From Cinnamomum chago (taxonomy: Eukaryota > Streptophyta > Magnoliopsida > Laurales > Lauraceae): a stretch of 64,000 bases of DNA. The position numbers and the translations under genes were made by a program. The stretch spans positions 29,934,501 to 29,998,500 of the forward strand of contig CP142452.1 in assembly GCA_038049695.1 (NCBI GenBank). The letters run 5' to 3'. Each line of letters starts with the position of its first letter. The stretch's first letter is position 1. A model generated the notes under the pieces. It had not been told where the DNA came from. It made no database searches and worked only from the letters and a program-made list of their open reading frames with translations. Positions 47,212 through 59,552 of the stretch are shown here, piece by piece.

Positions 47212-47511
47212 CGGGCTTCATTGCCCTCCTTTAGACCAGCAAGAGAAAGGACTTCAAATTCTTGGGAAACTCATCTTCAATGCTTTCATCTGGCATATAT
47301 GGGCTGAAAGAAATGGACGGATTTTCAGAAGTAAAACACTTTCAAGTAAGGCTGTTTTGCAGAAAATTATTCAAATTGTGGGCAGCAGGCTTATATATCT
47401 TGGTGTCTCCTTACCAAATGACATTGCCCATCATTGGAATATCCCTCCTCTTAATGCAGGAAATGGGCCCAAACCGAAGGTCACTATGATTCAGGGCAAT
47501 GAAGCCCGTTT
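47209..47511. repeat. 18-bp inverted repeat enclosing an inverted LINE piece
   Basis: The left arm (47209-47226) is the exact reverse complement of the right arm (47494-47511). The right arm is ordinary satellite (gggcaatgaagcccg). The left arm is the only satellite sequence in the window that I see in reverse orientation. The structure suggests a fold-back or template-switch repair event. Confidence 0.85.
47227..47496 (+). mobile_element. Inverted internal fragment of LINE-A (270 bp)
   Basis: The segment is the reverse complement of 22517-22786 in copy 1, base for base at both ends. It encodes ORF2 residues about 364-453 of the C-terminal frame, including HIWAERNGRIF, now on the plus strand. 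It has neither ends nor target-site duplications of its own, so it arose by rearrangement and not by transposition. Open frames over it (47262-47489, 47357-47557) are fragments or shadows. Confidence 0.92.
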
Positions 47512-50500
47512 TCTCATTTTGGGCGCTCGGAGGCTCGTTTTCGAGGTTTTAAGCTAACGTTCTAACCTAAACCTAGTTTTCAACTGTGCGGGCAATCCGG
47601 GATTCGGAATCTCATTCCGTTAGTTCATGTAAGCCATGAATGACTAGGGTCCCGTGCCCGTCAAGTTTCACGGTCAACGGATCCCGTTTGGTCATTTTGT
47701 GCCCCCGGAGTCTCGTTTTCTAGGTTTTAAACTAACGTTTTAACTTCAACCAACGAGTCAACTGTACGGGCAATCCGGGATTCAGAATCTCGTTCCGTCA
47801 ATTCTTGTAAGTCATGAATGACTAGGGGCCCGTGCCCGGCAAGTTTCTAGGGCAAAGAAGCCCGTTTTCTCATTTTGGGCGCTCGGAGGCTCGTTTTCTA
47901 GGTTTTAAATCTAACGTTCTTACCTAAACCTACGTTTCAACTGTACGGGCAATCCGGGATTTAGAATCTCGTTCTGTCAGTTCTTACAAGTCATGAATGA
48001 GTAGGGGCCCGTGGCCGTCAAGTTTCACGGGGAACGGACCCCGTATGCTGATTTTGTGCGCACGGAGGCTCGTTTTTTAGGTTTTAAATTAACGTTCTAA
48101 CTTAAATCTACGTTCTAACTGTACGGGCAATCCGGGACTCGTAATCTCGTTCCGTCAGTTTCTGCAAGTCATGAATGACTAGAGGCCCGTCTCGTCAAGT
48201 TTCAGGGGCAACGGAGCCCGTTTGCTCATTTTGGGCACATGGAGGCTTGTTTTCTAGGTTTTGAGTTAACGATCTAACTTAAACCTACGTTTCATATGTA
48301 CGGAAAATCCTGAATTCGGAACCTCGTTCCGTCAGTTCTTGCAAGTCATGAATGACTAGGTGTCCGTGCCCGTAAAGTTTCACGGGCAACGGAGCCAGTT
48401 AGCTCATTTTGGGCGCTTGGAGGCTTACTTTCTAGATTTAAGCTAACGTTCTAACTTAGACCTACGTTTCAACTGTACGGACCATCCGGAATTCAGAATC
48501 TCGATCCGTCAGTTCCAGCAAGTCATGAATGACTACGGACCCGTGCCCGTCAAATTTCACAGGCAGCGGACCCCGTTTGCTCATTAAGGGCCCCCGGAAG
48601 CTCGTTTTCTAGATTTAAAGCTTACGTTCTAACTTAAACCTATGTTTCAACCGTACGGGCAATCCGGTAATCGAATTCTCGTTCTGTCAGTTCCTGCAAG
48701 TCGTGAATGACTAGGAGCCCGTGCCCGTCAAGTCTCCTAAGAAACGGAGCCCGTTTGCTTATTTTGGGCGCCCGGACTTTCGTTTTCTATGTTTTAAGCT
48801 AACGTTCTAACTTAAACTTACGTTTCGACTGTACGTGCAATCCGGGATTCGAAATCTCGTTCCTTCAATTCCTGTAAGTCATGAATGACTAGGGGCCCGT
48901 GCCTGGCAAGTTTCTAGGGAAATGGAGCCCGTTTTCTCATTTCGGGCGCTCGGAGGCTCGTTTTCTAGGTTTTAAGCTAACGTTCTAACCTAAACATAGC
49001 TTCCAGCTGTGCGGGCAATCCGGGATTCGGAATCTCGTTCCGTCAGTTCCTGTGAGCCATGAAAGACTATGGTCCCATTCCCGTCAAGTTTCGAGGGCAA
49101 CGGAGCCCGTTTTCTCATTTTGGTCGCTCGGAGGCTCATTTTTTAGGTTTTAAGATAATGTTCTAACCTAAAACTACGTTTCAACTGTACGGGCAATCCG
49201 GGATTTAGAATCTCGTTCTGTCAGTTCTTACAAGTCCTGAATGAGTATGGGCCCGTGGCCGTCAAGTTTCACGGGCAACGGACCCTGTCTGCTGATTTTG
49301 TGCGCCCGGAGGCTCGTTTTCTAGGTTTTAAGCTAATGTTCTAACTTAAATCTACGTTCTAACTGTACGGCAATCCGGGACTCGTAATCTCGTTCCGTCA
49401 GTTCCTGCAAGTCATGAATGACTAGAGGCCCGTCTCGTCAAGTTTCAGGGGCAACGGAGCCCGTTTGCTCATTTTGGGCATATGGAGGCTTGTTTTCTAG
49501 GTTTTCAGTTAACGATCTAACTTAAACCTACGTTTCACATGTACGGAAAATCCGGGATTCAGAACCTCATTCCGTCAGTTCTTGCAAGTCATGAATGACT
49601 AGGTGTCCGTGCCCGTAAAGTTTCACGGGCAACGGAGCCAGTTAGCTCATTTTGGGCGCTTGGGGGCTTATTTTCTAGATTTAAGCTAGCGTTCTAACTT
49701 AGACCTACGTTTCAACTGTACGGACCATTCGGAATTCAGAATCTCGATCCGTCAGTTCCAACAAGTCATGAATGACTACGGACCCGTGCCCGTCAAGTTT
49801 CACGGGCAACGGAACCCGTTTGCTCATTAAGGGGTCTCGGAGGCTCGTTTTCTAGATTTAAAGCAAACGTTCTAACTTAAACCTACGTTTCAACCGTACG
49901 GGCAATCCGGTAATCGAATTCTCGTTCTGTCAGTTCCTACAAGTCGTGAATGACTAGGAGCCCGTGCCCGTCAAGTTTCCCAGGCAACGGATCCCGTTTG
50001 CTTATTTTGGGCGCCCGGACTTTCGTTTTCTATGTTTTAAGCTAACATTCTAACTTAAACTTACGTTTCGACTGTACGTGCAATCCGGGATTCGGAATCT
50101 CGTTCCGTCAATTCCTGTAAGTCATGAATGACTAGGGGCCCGTGCCCGGCACGTTTCTAGGGCAATGAAGCCCGGTTTCTCATTTTGGGCGCTCGGATGC
50201 TCGTTTTCTACGTTTTAAGCTAACGTTCTAACCTAAACCTAGCTTCCAACTGTGCGGGCAATCCGGGATTCGGAATCCCGTTCCGTCAGTTCCAGTAAGC
50301 CATGAATGACAAGGGTCCTGTGCCCGTCAGGTTTCACGGTCAACAGATCCCGTTAGGTCATTTTGTGCCCCCGGGGGATCGTTTTCTAGGTTTTAAGCTA
50401 ACGTTTTAACTTCAACCAACGAGTCAACTGTACGGGCAATCCGGGATTCGGAATCTCGTTCCGTCAATTCTTGTAAGTCATGAATGACTAGGGGCCCGTG

Positions 50501-53500
50501 CCCGGCAAGTTTCTAGGGCAAAGAAGCCCGTTTTCTCATTTTGGGCGCTCGGAGGCTCGTTTTCTAGGTTTTATAGCTAATGTTCTTACCTAAACCTACG
50601 TTTCAACTGTACGGGCAATCCGGGATTTAGAATCTCCTTCTGTCAGTTCTTACAAGTCCTGAATGAGTAGGGGCCCGTGGCCGTCAAGTTTCACGGGCAA
50701 CGGACCCCGTATGCTGATTTTGTGCGCCCGCAGGCTCGTTTTCTAGGTTTTAAGCTAACGTTCTAACTTAAATCTACGTTCTAACTGTACGGCAATCCGG
50801 GACTCGTAATCTCGTTCCGTCAGTTCCTGCAAGTCATGAATGACTAGAGGCCCGTCTCGTCAAGTTTCAGGGGCAACGGAGCCCGTTTGCTCATTTTGGG
50901 CACATAGAGGCTTGTTTTCTAGGTTTTAAGTTAAAGATCTAACTTAAACCTACGTTTCATATGTACGGAAAATCCGGGATTCGGAACCTCATTCCGTCAG
51001 TTTTTGCATGTCATGAATGACTAGGTGTCCGTGCCCGTAAAGTTTCACGGGCAACGGAGCCAGTTAGCTCATTTTGGGCGCTTGTAGGCTTATTTTCTAG
51101 GTTTAAGCTAACGTTCTAACTTTTAAACCTACGTTTCAATTGTACGGACCATCCGGAATTTACAATCTCGATCCGTCATTTCCTACAAGTCATGAATGAC
51201 TACGGACCCGTGCCCGTCAAATTTCACAGGCAGCGGACCCCGTTTGCTCATTAAGGGGCCCCGGAAGCTCGTTTTCTAGATTTAAAGCTTATGTTCTAAC
51301 TTAAACCTATGTTTCAACCGTACGCGCAATCCGGTAATCGAATTCTCGTTCTGTCAGTTCCTGCAAGTCGTGAATGACTAGGAGCCCGTGCCCGTCAAGT
51401 CTCCCAAGCAACCTAGCCCGTTTGCTTATTTTGGGCGCCCGGAAGTTCGTTTTCTATGTTTTAAGCTAACGTTCTAACTTAAACTTACGTTTCGACTGTA
51501 CGTGCAATCCGGGATTCGAAATCTCGTTCCTTCAATTCCTGTAAGTCATGAATGACTAGGGGCCCGTGCCTGGCAAGTTTCTAGGGAAATGGAGCCCGTT
51601 TTCTCATTTTGAGCGCTCGGAGGCTCGTTTTCTAGGTTTTAAGCTAACGTTCTAACCTAAACATAGCTTCCAGCTGTGCGGGCAATCCGGGATTCGGAAT
51701 CTCGTTCCGTCAGTTCCTGTGAGCCATGAAAGACTATGGTCCCTTTCCCGTCAAGTTTCGAGGGCAACGGAGCCAGTTTTCTCATTTTGGGCGCTCGGAG
51801 GCTCATTTTTTAGGTTTTAAGATAATGTTCTAACCTAAAACTACGTTTCAACTGTACGGGCAATCCGGGATTTAGAATCTCGTTCTGTTAGTTCTTACAA
51901 GTCCTGAATGAGTAGGGGCCCGTGGCCGTCAAGTTTCACGGGCAACGGACCCTGTCTGCTGATTTTGTGCGCCCGGAGGCTCGTTTTCTAGGTTTTAAGC
52001 TAACGTTCTAACTTAAATCTACGTTCTAACTGTACGGCAATCCGGGACTCGTAATCTCGTTCCGTCAGTTCCTGCAAGTCATGAATGACTAGGAGCCCGT
52101 TTGCTCATTTTGGGCATATGGAGGCTTGTTTTCTAGGTTTTCAGTTAACGATCTAACTTAAACCTACGTTTCATATGTACGGAAAATCCGGGATTCGGAA
52201 CCTCATTCTGTCAGTTCTTGCAAGTCATGAATTGTCCGTGCCCGTAAAGTTTCACGGGCAACGGAGCCAGTTAGCTCATTTTGGGCGCTTGGGGGCTTAT
52301 TTTCTAGATTTAAGCTAGCGTTCTAACTTAGACCTACGTTTCAACTGTACGGACCATCCGGAATTCAGAATCTCGATCCGTCTGTTCCAACAAGTCATGA
52401 ATGACTACGGACCCGTGCCCGTCAAGTTTCACGGGCAACGGACCCCGTTTGCTCATTAAGGGGTCTCGGAGGCTCGTTTTCTAGATTTAAAGCAAACGTT
52501 CTAACTTAAACCTACGTTTCAACCGTACGGGCAATCCGGTAATCGAATTCTAGTTCTGTCAGTTCCTACAAGTCGTGAATGACTAGGTGCCCGTGCCCGT
52601 CAAGTTTCCCAGGCAACGGAGCCCGTTTGCTTATTTTGGGCGCCCGGACTTTCGTTTTCTATGTTTTAAGCTAACGTTCTAACTTAAACTTACGTTTCGA
52701 CTGTACGTGCAATCCGGGATTTGGAATCTCGTTCCGTCAATTCCTGTAAGTCATGAATGACTAGGGGCCCGTGCCCGGCAAGTTTCTACGGCAATGAAGC
52801 CCGCTTTCTCATTTTGGGCGCTCGGAGGCTCGTTTTCGAGGTTTTAAGCTAACGTTCTAACCTAAACCTAGTTTCCAACTGTGCGGGCAATCCGGGATTC
52901 GGAATCACATTCCGTTAGTTCCTGTATGCCATGAATGACTAGGGTCCCGTGCCCGTCAAGTTTCACGGTCAACGGATCCCGTTTGGTCATTTTGTGCCCC
53001 CGGAGTCTCGTTTTCTAGGTTTTAAACTAACGTTTTAACTTCAACCAACGTTCCAACTGTACGGGCAATTCGGGATTCGGAATCTCGTTCCGTCAATTCC
53101 TGTAAGTCATGTAGGACTAGGGGCCAGTGCCCGTCAAGTTTCGAGCGCAACGGAGCCCGTTTTCTCATTTTGGGCGATCGGAGTCTCGTTTTCTAGGTTT
53201 TAAGCTAATGTTCTTACCTAAACCTCCGTTTCAACTGTACGGGCAATCCGAGATTTAGAATCTCGTTCTGTCAGTTCTTACAAGTCATAAATGAGTAGGG
53301 GCCCGTGGCCGTCAAGTTTCACGGGCAACGGACCCCGTATGCTGATTTTGTGCGCCCGGAGGCTCGTTTTTTAGGTTTTAAGCTAACGTTCTAACTTAAA
53401 TCTACGTTCTAACTGTACGGGCAATTCGAGATTCGTAATCTCGTTCTGTCAGTTCCTACAAGTCATGAATGACTAGAGGCCCGTTTCGTCAAGTTTCAGG

Positions 53501-55672
53501 GGCAACGGAGCCCGTTTGCTCATTTTGGGCACATGGAGGCTGGTTTTCTAGGTTTTGAGTTAACGATCTAACTTAAACCTACGTTTCATATCTACGGAAA
53601 ATCCTGGATTCGGAACCTCGTTCCGTCAGTTCTTGCAAGTCATGAATGACTAGGTGTCCGTGCCCGTAAAGTTTCACGGGCAAAGGAGCCAGTTAGCTCA
53701 TTTTGGGCGCTTGGAGGCTTACTTTCTAGATTTAAGCTAACGTTCTAACTTAGACCTACGTTTCAACTGTACGGACCATCCGGAATTCAGAATCTCGATC
53801 CGTCAGTTCCAGCAAGTCATGAATGACTACGGACCCCTGCCCATCAAATTTCACGGGCAACGGACCCCGTTTGCTCATTAAGGGGCCCCGGAGGCTCATT
53901 TTCTAGATTTAAAGCAAACGTTCTAACTTAAACCTACGTTTCAACCGTACGGGCAATCCGGCAATCGAATTCTCGTTCTGTCAGTTCCTACAAGTCGTGA
54001 ATGACTAGGAGCCCGTGCCCGTCAAGTCTCCCAGGCAACGGAGCCCGTTTGCTTATTTTGGGCGCCCGGACTTTCGTTTTCTATGTTTTAAGCTAACATT
54101 CTAACTTAAACTTACGTTTCGACTGTACGTGCAATCCGGGATTCGGAATCTCGTTTCGTCAATTCCTGTAAGTCATGAATGACTAGGGGCCCGTGCCCGG
54201 CATGTTTCTAGGGCAATGAAGCCCGGTTTCTCATTTTGGGCGCTCGGAGGCTCGTTTTCTAGGTTTTAAGCTAACGTTCTAACCTAAACCTAGCATCCAA
54301 CTGTGCGGGCAATCCGGGATTCGGAATCCCGTTCCGTCAGTTCCAGTAAGCCATGAATGACAAGGGTCCTGTGCCCGTCAGGTTTCACGGTCAACAGATC
54401 CCGTTAGGTCATTTTGTGCCCTCGGAGGATCCTTTTCTAGGTTTTAAGCTAACGTTTTAACTTCAACCAACGAGTCAACTGTACGGGCAATCCGGGATTC
54501 GGAATCTCGTTCCGTCAATTCTTGTAAGTCATGAATGACTAGGGGCTCGTGCCCGGCAAGTTTCTAGGGCAAAGAAGCCCGTTTTCTCATTTTGGGCGCT
54601 CGGAGGCTCGTTTTCTAGGTTTTAAAGCTAATGATCTTACCTAAACCTACGTTTCAACTGTACGGGCAGTCCGGAATTTAGAATCTCCTTCTGTCAGTTC
54701 TTACAAGTCCTGAATGAGTAGGGGCCCGTGGCCGTCAAGTTTCACGGGCAACGGACCCCGTCTGCTGATTTTGTGCGCTCGTAGGCTCGTTTTCTAGGTT
54801 TTAAGCTAACGTTCTAACTTAAATCTACGTTCTAACTGTACGGGCAATCCGGGACTCGTAATCTCGTTCCGTCAGTTCCTGCAAGTCATGAATGACTAGA
54901 GGCCCGTCTCGTCAAGTTTCAGGGGCAACGGAGCCCGTTTGCACATTTTGGGCACATGGAGGCTTGTTTTCTAGGTTTTAAGTTAAAGAACTAACTTAAA
55001 CCTACGTTTCATATGTACGGAAAATCCGGGATTCGGAACCTCATTCCGTCAGTTTTTGCATGTCATGAATGCCTAGGTGTCCGTGCCCGTAAAGTTTCAC
55101 GGGCAACGGAGCCAGTTAGCTCATTTTGGGCGCTTGTAGGCTTATTTTCTAGGTTTAAGCTAACGTTCTAACTTTTAAACCTACGTTTCAATTGTACGGA
55201 CCATCCGGAATTTAAAATCTCGATCCGTCATTTCCTACAAGTCATGAATGACTACGGACCCGTGCCCGTCAAATTTCACGGGCAGCGGACCCCGTTTGCT
55301 CATTAAGGGTTCCCGGAAGCTCGTTTTCTAGATTTAAAGCTTACGTTCTAACTTAAACCTACGTTTCAACCGTACGGGCAATCCGGCAATCGAATTCTCG
55401 TTCTGTCAGTTCCTGCAAGTCGTGAATGACTATGAGCCCGTGCCCGTCAAGTCTCCCAGGCAACGGAGCCCGTTTGCTTATTTTGGGCGCCCGGACTTTC
55501 GTTTTCTACGTTTTAAGCTAACATTATAACTTAAACTTAGGTTTCGACTGTACGTGCAATCCGGGATTCGGAATCTCGTTCCGTCAATTCCTGTAAGTCA
55601 TGAATGACTAGGGGCCCGTGCCCGGCACGTTTCTAGGGCAATGAAGCCCGGTTTCTCATTTTAGGCGCTCGG
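47494..55672 (+). repeat. 178-bp satellite array right of the LINE-A cluster
   Basis: The satellite resumes at an m8/m1 junction variant (cgttttcgagg), out of phase with the m5/m6 position where the broken fourth copy begins. m1-type markers at about 47571, 49001, 50231, 51661, 52871, 54281 and 55711 give alternating 8-mer and 7-mer HORs. Empty LINE-A-type sites occur (51099-51115). Small deletions are seen at 52091-52096 and near 52231. No gene is present. Confidence 0.92.
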
Positions 55673-57091
55673 AGGCTCGTTTTCTAGGTTTTAAGCTAAC
55701 GTTCTAACCTAAACCTAGCTTCCAACTGTGCGGGCAATCCGGGATTCGGAATCTCATTCCGTCAGTTCCTATGAGCCATGAATGACTAGGGTCCCGTGCC
55801 CGTCAAGTTTCACGGTCCACAGATCCAGTTTGGTCATTTTGTGCCCCCGGAGGCTCGTTTTCTAGGTTTTAAGATAACGTTTTAACTTCAACCAGCGTTC
55901 CAACTGTACGGGCAATCCGAGATTCGAATCTTGTGCCGTCAACTCCTGAAAGTCATTTATGACTAGGGGCCCGTCCCCGTCAAGTTTCGAGGGCAACGGA
56001 GCTCGTTTTCTCATTTTGGGCGCTCGTAGGCTCGTTTTATAGGGTTTACGCTAATGTTCTAACCTAAACCTACGTTTCAACTATACGGGCAATCCGGGAT
56101 TTAGAATCTCGTTCTGTCAGTTCTTACAAGTCATGAATGAGTAGGGGCCCGTGGCTGTCAAGTATCACGGGCAACGGACCCCGTTTGCTGATTTTGTGCG
56201 CCCGGAGGTTCGTTTTCTAGGTTTTAAGGTAACGAACTAACTTAAATCTACGTTCTAACTATACGGGCAATCCGGGACTCGTAATCTCGTTCCGTCAGTT
56301 CCTGTAAGTGATGAATGACTAGAGGCCCGTTTCGCCGAGTTTCAGGGGCAACGGAGCCCGTTTGCTCATTTTGGGCTCATGGAAGTTTGTTTTCTAGGTT
56401 TTAAGTTAACGATCTAACTTAAACCTACGTTTCATATGTACGGAAAATCCGGGATTCGGAACCTCGTTCCGTCAGTTCTTGCAAGTGATTAATGACTAGG
56501 TGTCCGTGCCCGTAAAGTTTCCCGGGCGACGGAGCCAGTTAGCTCATTTTGGGCGCTTGGAGGCGTATTTTCTAGGTTTAAGCTAACGTTCTAACTTTTA
56601 AACGTTTCAACTGTACGGACCATCCGGAATTTAGAATCTCGATCTGTCAGTTCCTACAAGTCATGAATGACTACGGACCCGTGCCCGTCAAATTTCACGG
56701 GCAACGGACCCCGTTTGCTCATTAAGGGGCCCCGGAGGCTCGTTTTCTAGATTTAAAGCTAACGTTCTAACTTAAACCTACGTTTCAACCGTACGCGAAA
56801 TCCGGTAATCGAATTCTCGTTCTGTCTGTTCCTGCAAGTCGTGAATGACTAGGAGCCCGTGCCCGTCAAGTCTCCCAGGCAACGGAGCCCGTTTGCTTAT
56901 TTTGGGCGCCCGGACTTTCGTTTTCTATGTTTTAAGCTAACGTTCTAACTTAAACTTACGTTTCCTCTGTACGTGCAATCCGGGATTCGGGATCTTGTGC
57001 CGTCAATTCCTGTAAGTCATGAATGACTAGGGGCCCGTGCCCGGCAAGTTTCTAGGGCAATGGAGCCCGCTTTCTCACTTTGGGCGCTCGG
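55673..57091 (+). repeat. 8-mer satellite HOR unit R1 (1419 bp)
   Basis: Eight monomers m1 to m8 in order, starting at the m1 boundary aggctc. This opens the clean 8-mer array at the right end; the m1/m2 hybrid does not appear from here on. Confidence 0.88.
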
Positions 57092-58460
57092 AGGCTCGTT
57101 TTTAAGGTTTTAAGCTAACGTTCAAACCTAAACCTAGCTTCCAACTGTGCGGGCAATCCGTGATTCGGAATCTCATTCCGTCAGTTCCTGTGAGCCATGA
57201 ATGACTAGGGTGCCGTGCCCGTCAAGTTTCACGGTCAACAGATCCCGTTTGGTCATTTTGTGCCCCCGGAGGCTCGTTTTCTAGGTTTTAAGATAACGTT
57301 TTAACTTCAACCAACGTTCCAACTGTACGGGCAATCCGAGATTCGGAATCTTTTTCCGTCAACTCCTGTAAGTCATTTATGACTAGGGGCCCGTGCCCGT
57401 CAAATTTCGAGGGCAACGGAGCTCGTTTTCTCATTTTGGGCGCTCGTAGGCTCGTTTTATAGGGTTTACGCTAATGTTCTAACCTAAACCTACGTTTCAA
57501 CTATACGGGCAATCCGGGATTTAGAATCTCGTTCTGTCAGTTCTTACAAGTCATGAATGAGTAGGGGCCCGTGGCTGTCAAGTGTCACGGGCAACGGACC
57601 CCGTTTCCTGATTTTGTGCGCCCGGAGGTTCGTTTTTTAGGTTTTAAGCTAACGTTGTAACTTAAATCTACGTTCTAACTGTACGGGCAATCCGGGACTC
57701 GTAATCTCGTTCCGTCAGCTCCTGCAAGTCATGAGTGACTAGATGCCCGTTTCGCCGAGTTTCAGGGGCAACGGAGCCCGTTTGCTCATTTTGGGCTCAT
57801 GGAGGTTTGTTTTCTAGGTTTTAAGTTAACGATCTAACTTAAACCTACGTTTCATATGTACGGAAAATCCGGGATTCGGAACCTCGTTCCGTCAGTTTTT
57901 GCAAGTCATGAATGACTAGGTGTCCGTGCCCGTAAAGTTTCACGGGCGACGGAGCCAGTTAGCTCATTTTGGGCGCTTGGAGGCTTATTTTCTAGGTTTA
58001 AGCTAACGTTCTAACTTTTAAACCTACGTTTCAACTGTACGGACCATCCGGAATTTAGAATCTCGATCTGTCAGTTCCTAGAAGTCATGAATGACTTCGG
58101 ACCCGTGCCCGTCAAATTTCACGGGCAACGGACCCCGTTTGCTCATTAAGGGGCCCCGGAGGCTCGTTTTCTAGATTTAAAGCTAACGTTCTAACTTAAA
58201 CCTACGTTTCAACCGTACGGGAAATCCAGTGATCGAATTCTCGTTCTGTCAGTTCCTGCAAGTCGTGAATGACTAGGAGCCCGTGCCCGTCAAGTCTCCC
58301 AGGCAACGGAGCCCGTTTGCTTATTTTGGGCGCCCGGACTTTCGTTTTCTATGTTTTAAGCTAACGTTCTAACTTAAACTTACGTTTCGACTGTACGTGC
58401 AATCCGGGATTCGGGATCTCGTGCCGTCAATTCCTGTAAGTCATGAATGACTAGGGGCCC

Positions 58461-58475
58461 GTGCCCGGCAAGTTT
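58461..58475 (+). repeat. LINE-B left target-site duplication
   Basis: The sequence gtgcccggcaagttt is repeated at 59498-59512 with one mismatch (g to a at the seventh base). It is normal satellite sequence of the m8 type. Confidence 0.85.
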
Positions 58476-58544
58476 TTTTTTTTTGAAGATTAAGTTAGTT
58501 CTTCATTAAATTCCAAAATTTACAGAAAAGGAGACAACCTCCCA

Positions 58545-58560
58545 AAGGGGCATACCCCTT
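58545..58560 (-). other. LINE-B 3'-UTR hairpin
   Basis: The inverted repeat aagggg/cccctt with the 4-base loop cata. The core and the preceding cca are identical to the second hairpin of LINE-A (22035-22048), although much of the surrounding 3' UTR differs. Confidence 0.6.
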
Positions 58561-58573
58561 ACATTACAAAGAC

Positions 58574-59497
58574 TTAAATCATAGATATGCTTCCAACCCG
58601 GGCAAAAGTATAAAATAGACTTTGTATATCCCACTCAGTTATAGTAGTTGAGTTTCCCACATTTCTACTAATGAAATTACTGAACCGAATATTGTGAGGA
58701 TGAAGCCAGGAGAAGTGCACCTGACGAAATCTGTTAAGGATTGACTTGATTTTCCTCGTCTGAAATCTGACATGCCAATCAGAAGTGGTTGGGTCGGCCA
58801 AGTTCATATTTAACCTTGAGTCTGCCTCCACAGTAAACTGGTCATCCTGGATTTGAAGGATCTGCCTAAAACTGCCAACACAAGACAAGTAATTGAGGTT
58901 TGTTTCAATTTGTGCCCTTAGAGGTTTATGAGTATCTTTCCACAAAATGCCCACCACCAATTGACCATTATTTGATAGGGAAAGCCTCCATCCATGATTC
59001 TGAGCAAGCAAAAGAGGGGGTGGTTGAGACTGATTTTGTGCAGGAAGATTCCACTGACTTGCAATATTCTCTGGAAGTTGAAGACCAAGATACAGGATTT
59101 TGCTGCACACTGTACGAAGAATCTGCTGAGTTACTATTGCACTTGTGCTAGTCTTCAGTCGGAATATTTGGCCATTTCTTTCAGCCCATATATGCCACAT
59201 ATAAGCATTCACAAGAAGTTTACCCAGAGTTTGAAGATCCCTGCTACCATGTTCTAATTGAGCGTTGACTGATTGCATCAGGTCAAGTGGGTGTTCATAT
59301 TGAATAGGATTCAATCTCAGTTTAGACAGAATTAAAGACCATACAGATTGAGCAAAGGGGCAATGAAGCATCAAATGTACATCAGATTCCCAGGTAGCAG
59401 AACATAGCACACAAATAGAATCACATCGGACATGCCGTTGAAGAAGAAATTCTTTAGTTTTAAGTCGCCTTCTAACAAACATCCAAGCACAGAGACA
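58574..59497 (-). pseudogene. LINE-B ORF2 C-terminal fragment (zinc knuckle + RNase H-like tail)
   Basis: The frame is open from the 5' edge of the element (CLCAW precedes the first ATG at 59482) to a stop before the 3' UTR; from the ATG it is 302 codons. Numbered from that ATG, the zinc knuckle is C24-X2-C27-X8-H36-X4-C41, and HIWAERNGQIF lies at 98-108. The tail has GWRLSL at 165-170, GILWKD at 179-184, EADSRL at 220-225 and IRFSNFISRN at 266-275, matching the LINE-A tail in order and spacing. Endonuclease and reverse transcriptase were never copied or were lost through 5' truncation, so it cannot be autonomous. Confidence 0.9.
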
Positions 59498-59552
59498 GTG
59501 CCCAGCAAGTTTCTAGGGCAATGGAGCCCGCTTTCTCATTTTGGGCGCTTGG

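Larger units (their letters stand above)
58476..59497 (-). mobile_element. L1-type LINE-B, strongly 5'-truncated (1022 bp)
   Basis: A minus-strand LINE with a T-run at 58476-58484 (complement of the poly(A) tail), a 3' UTR sharing tttacagaaaagga and the AGGGGCATACCCCT hairpin with LINE-A, and the last third of ORF2. It is flanked by 15-bp target-site duplications. Its protein is clearly diverged from LINE-A, so it is a different subfamily. I found only one copy; the neighbouring HOR units lack it. Confidence 0.93.
57092..59552 (+). repeat. 8-mer satellite HOR unit R2, interrupted by LINE-B
   Basis: The unit is 2461 bp long. Subtracting the 1022-bp LINE and its 15-bp duplication leaves 1424 bp, the normal 8-mer length. 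The insertion lies in the 3' half of m8. Confidence 0.88.

Noticed and set aside
47262..47557. Plus-strand frames of 75 and 66 codons as a new gene
   Set aside because: They lie in the inverted LINE-A fragment (reverse complement of 22517-22786), and one runs out into satellite.
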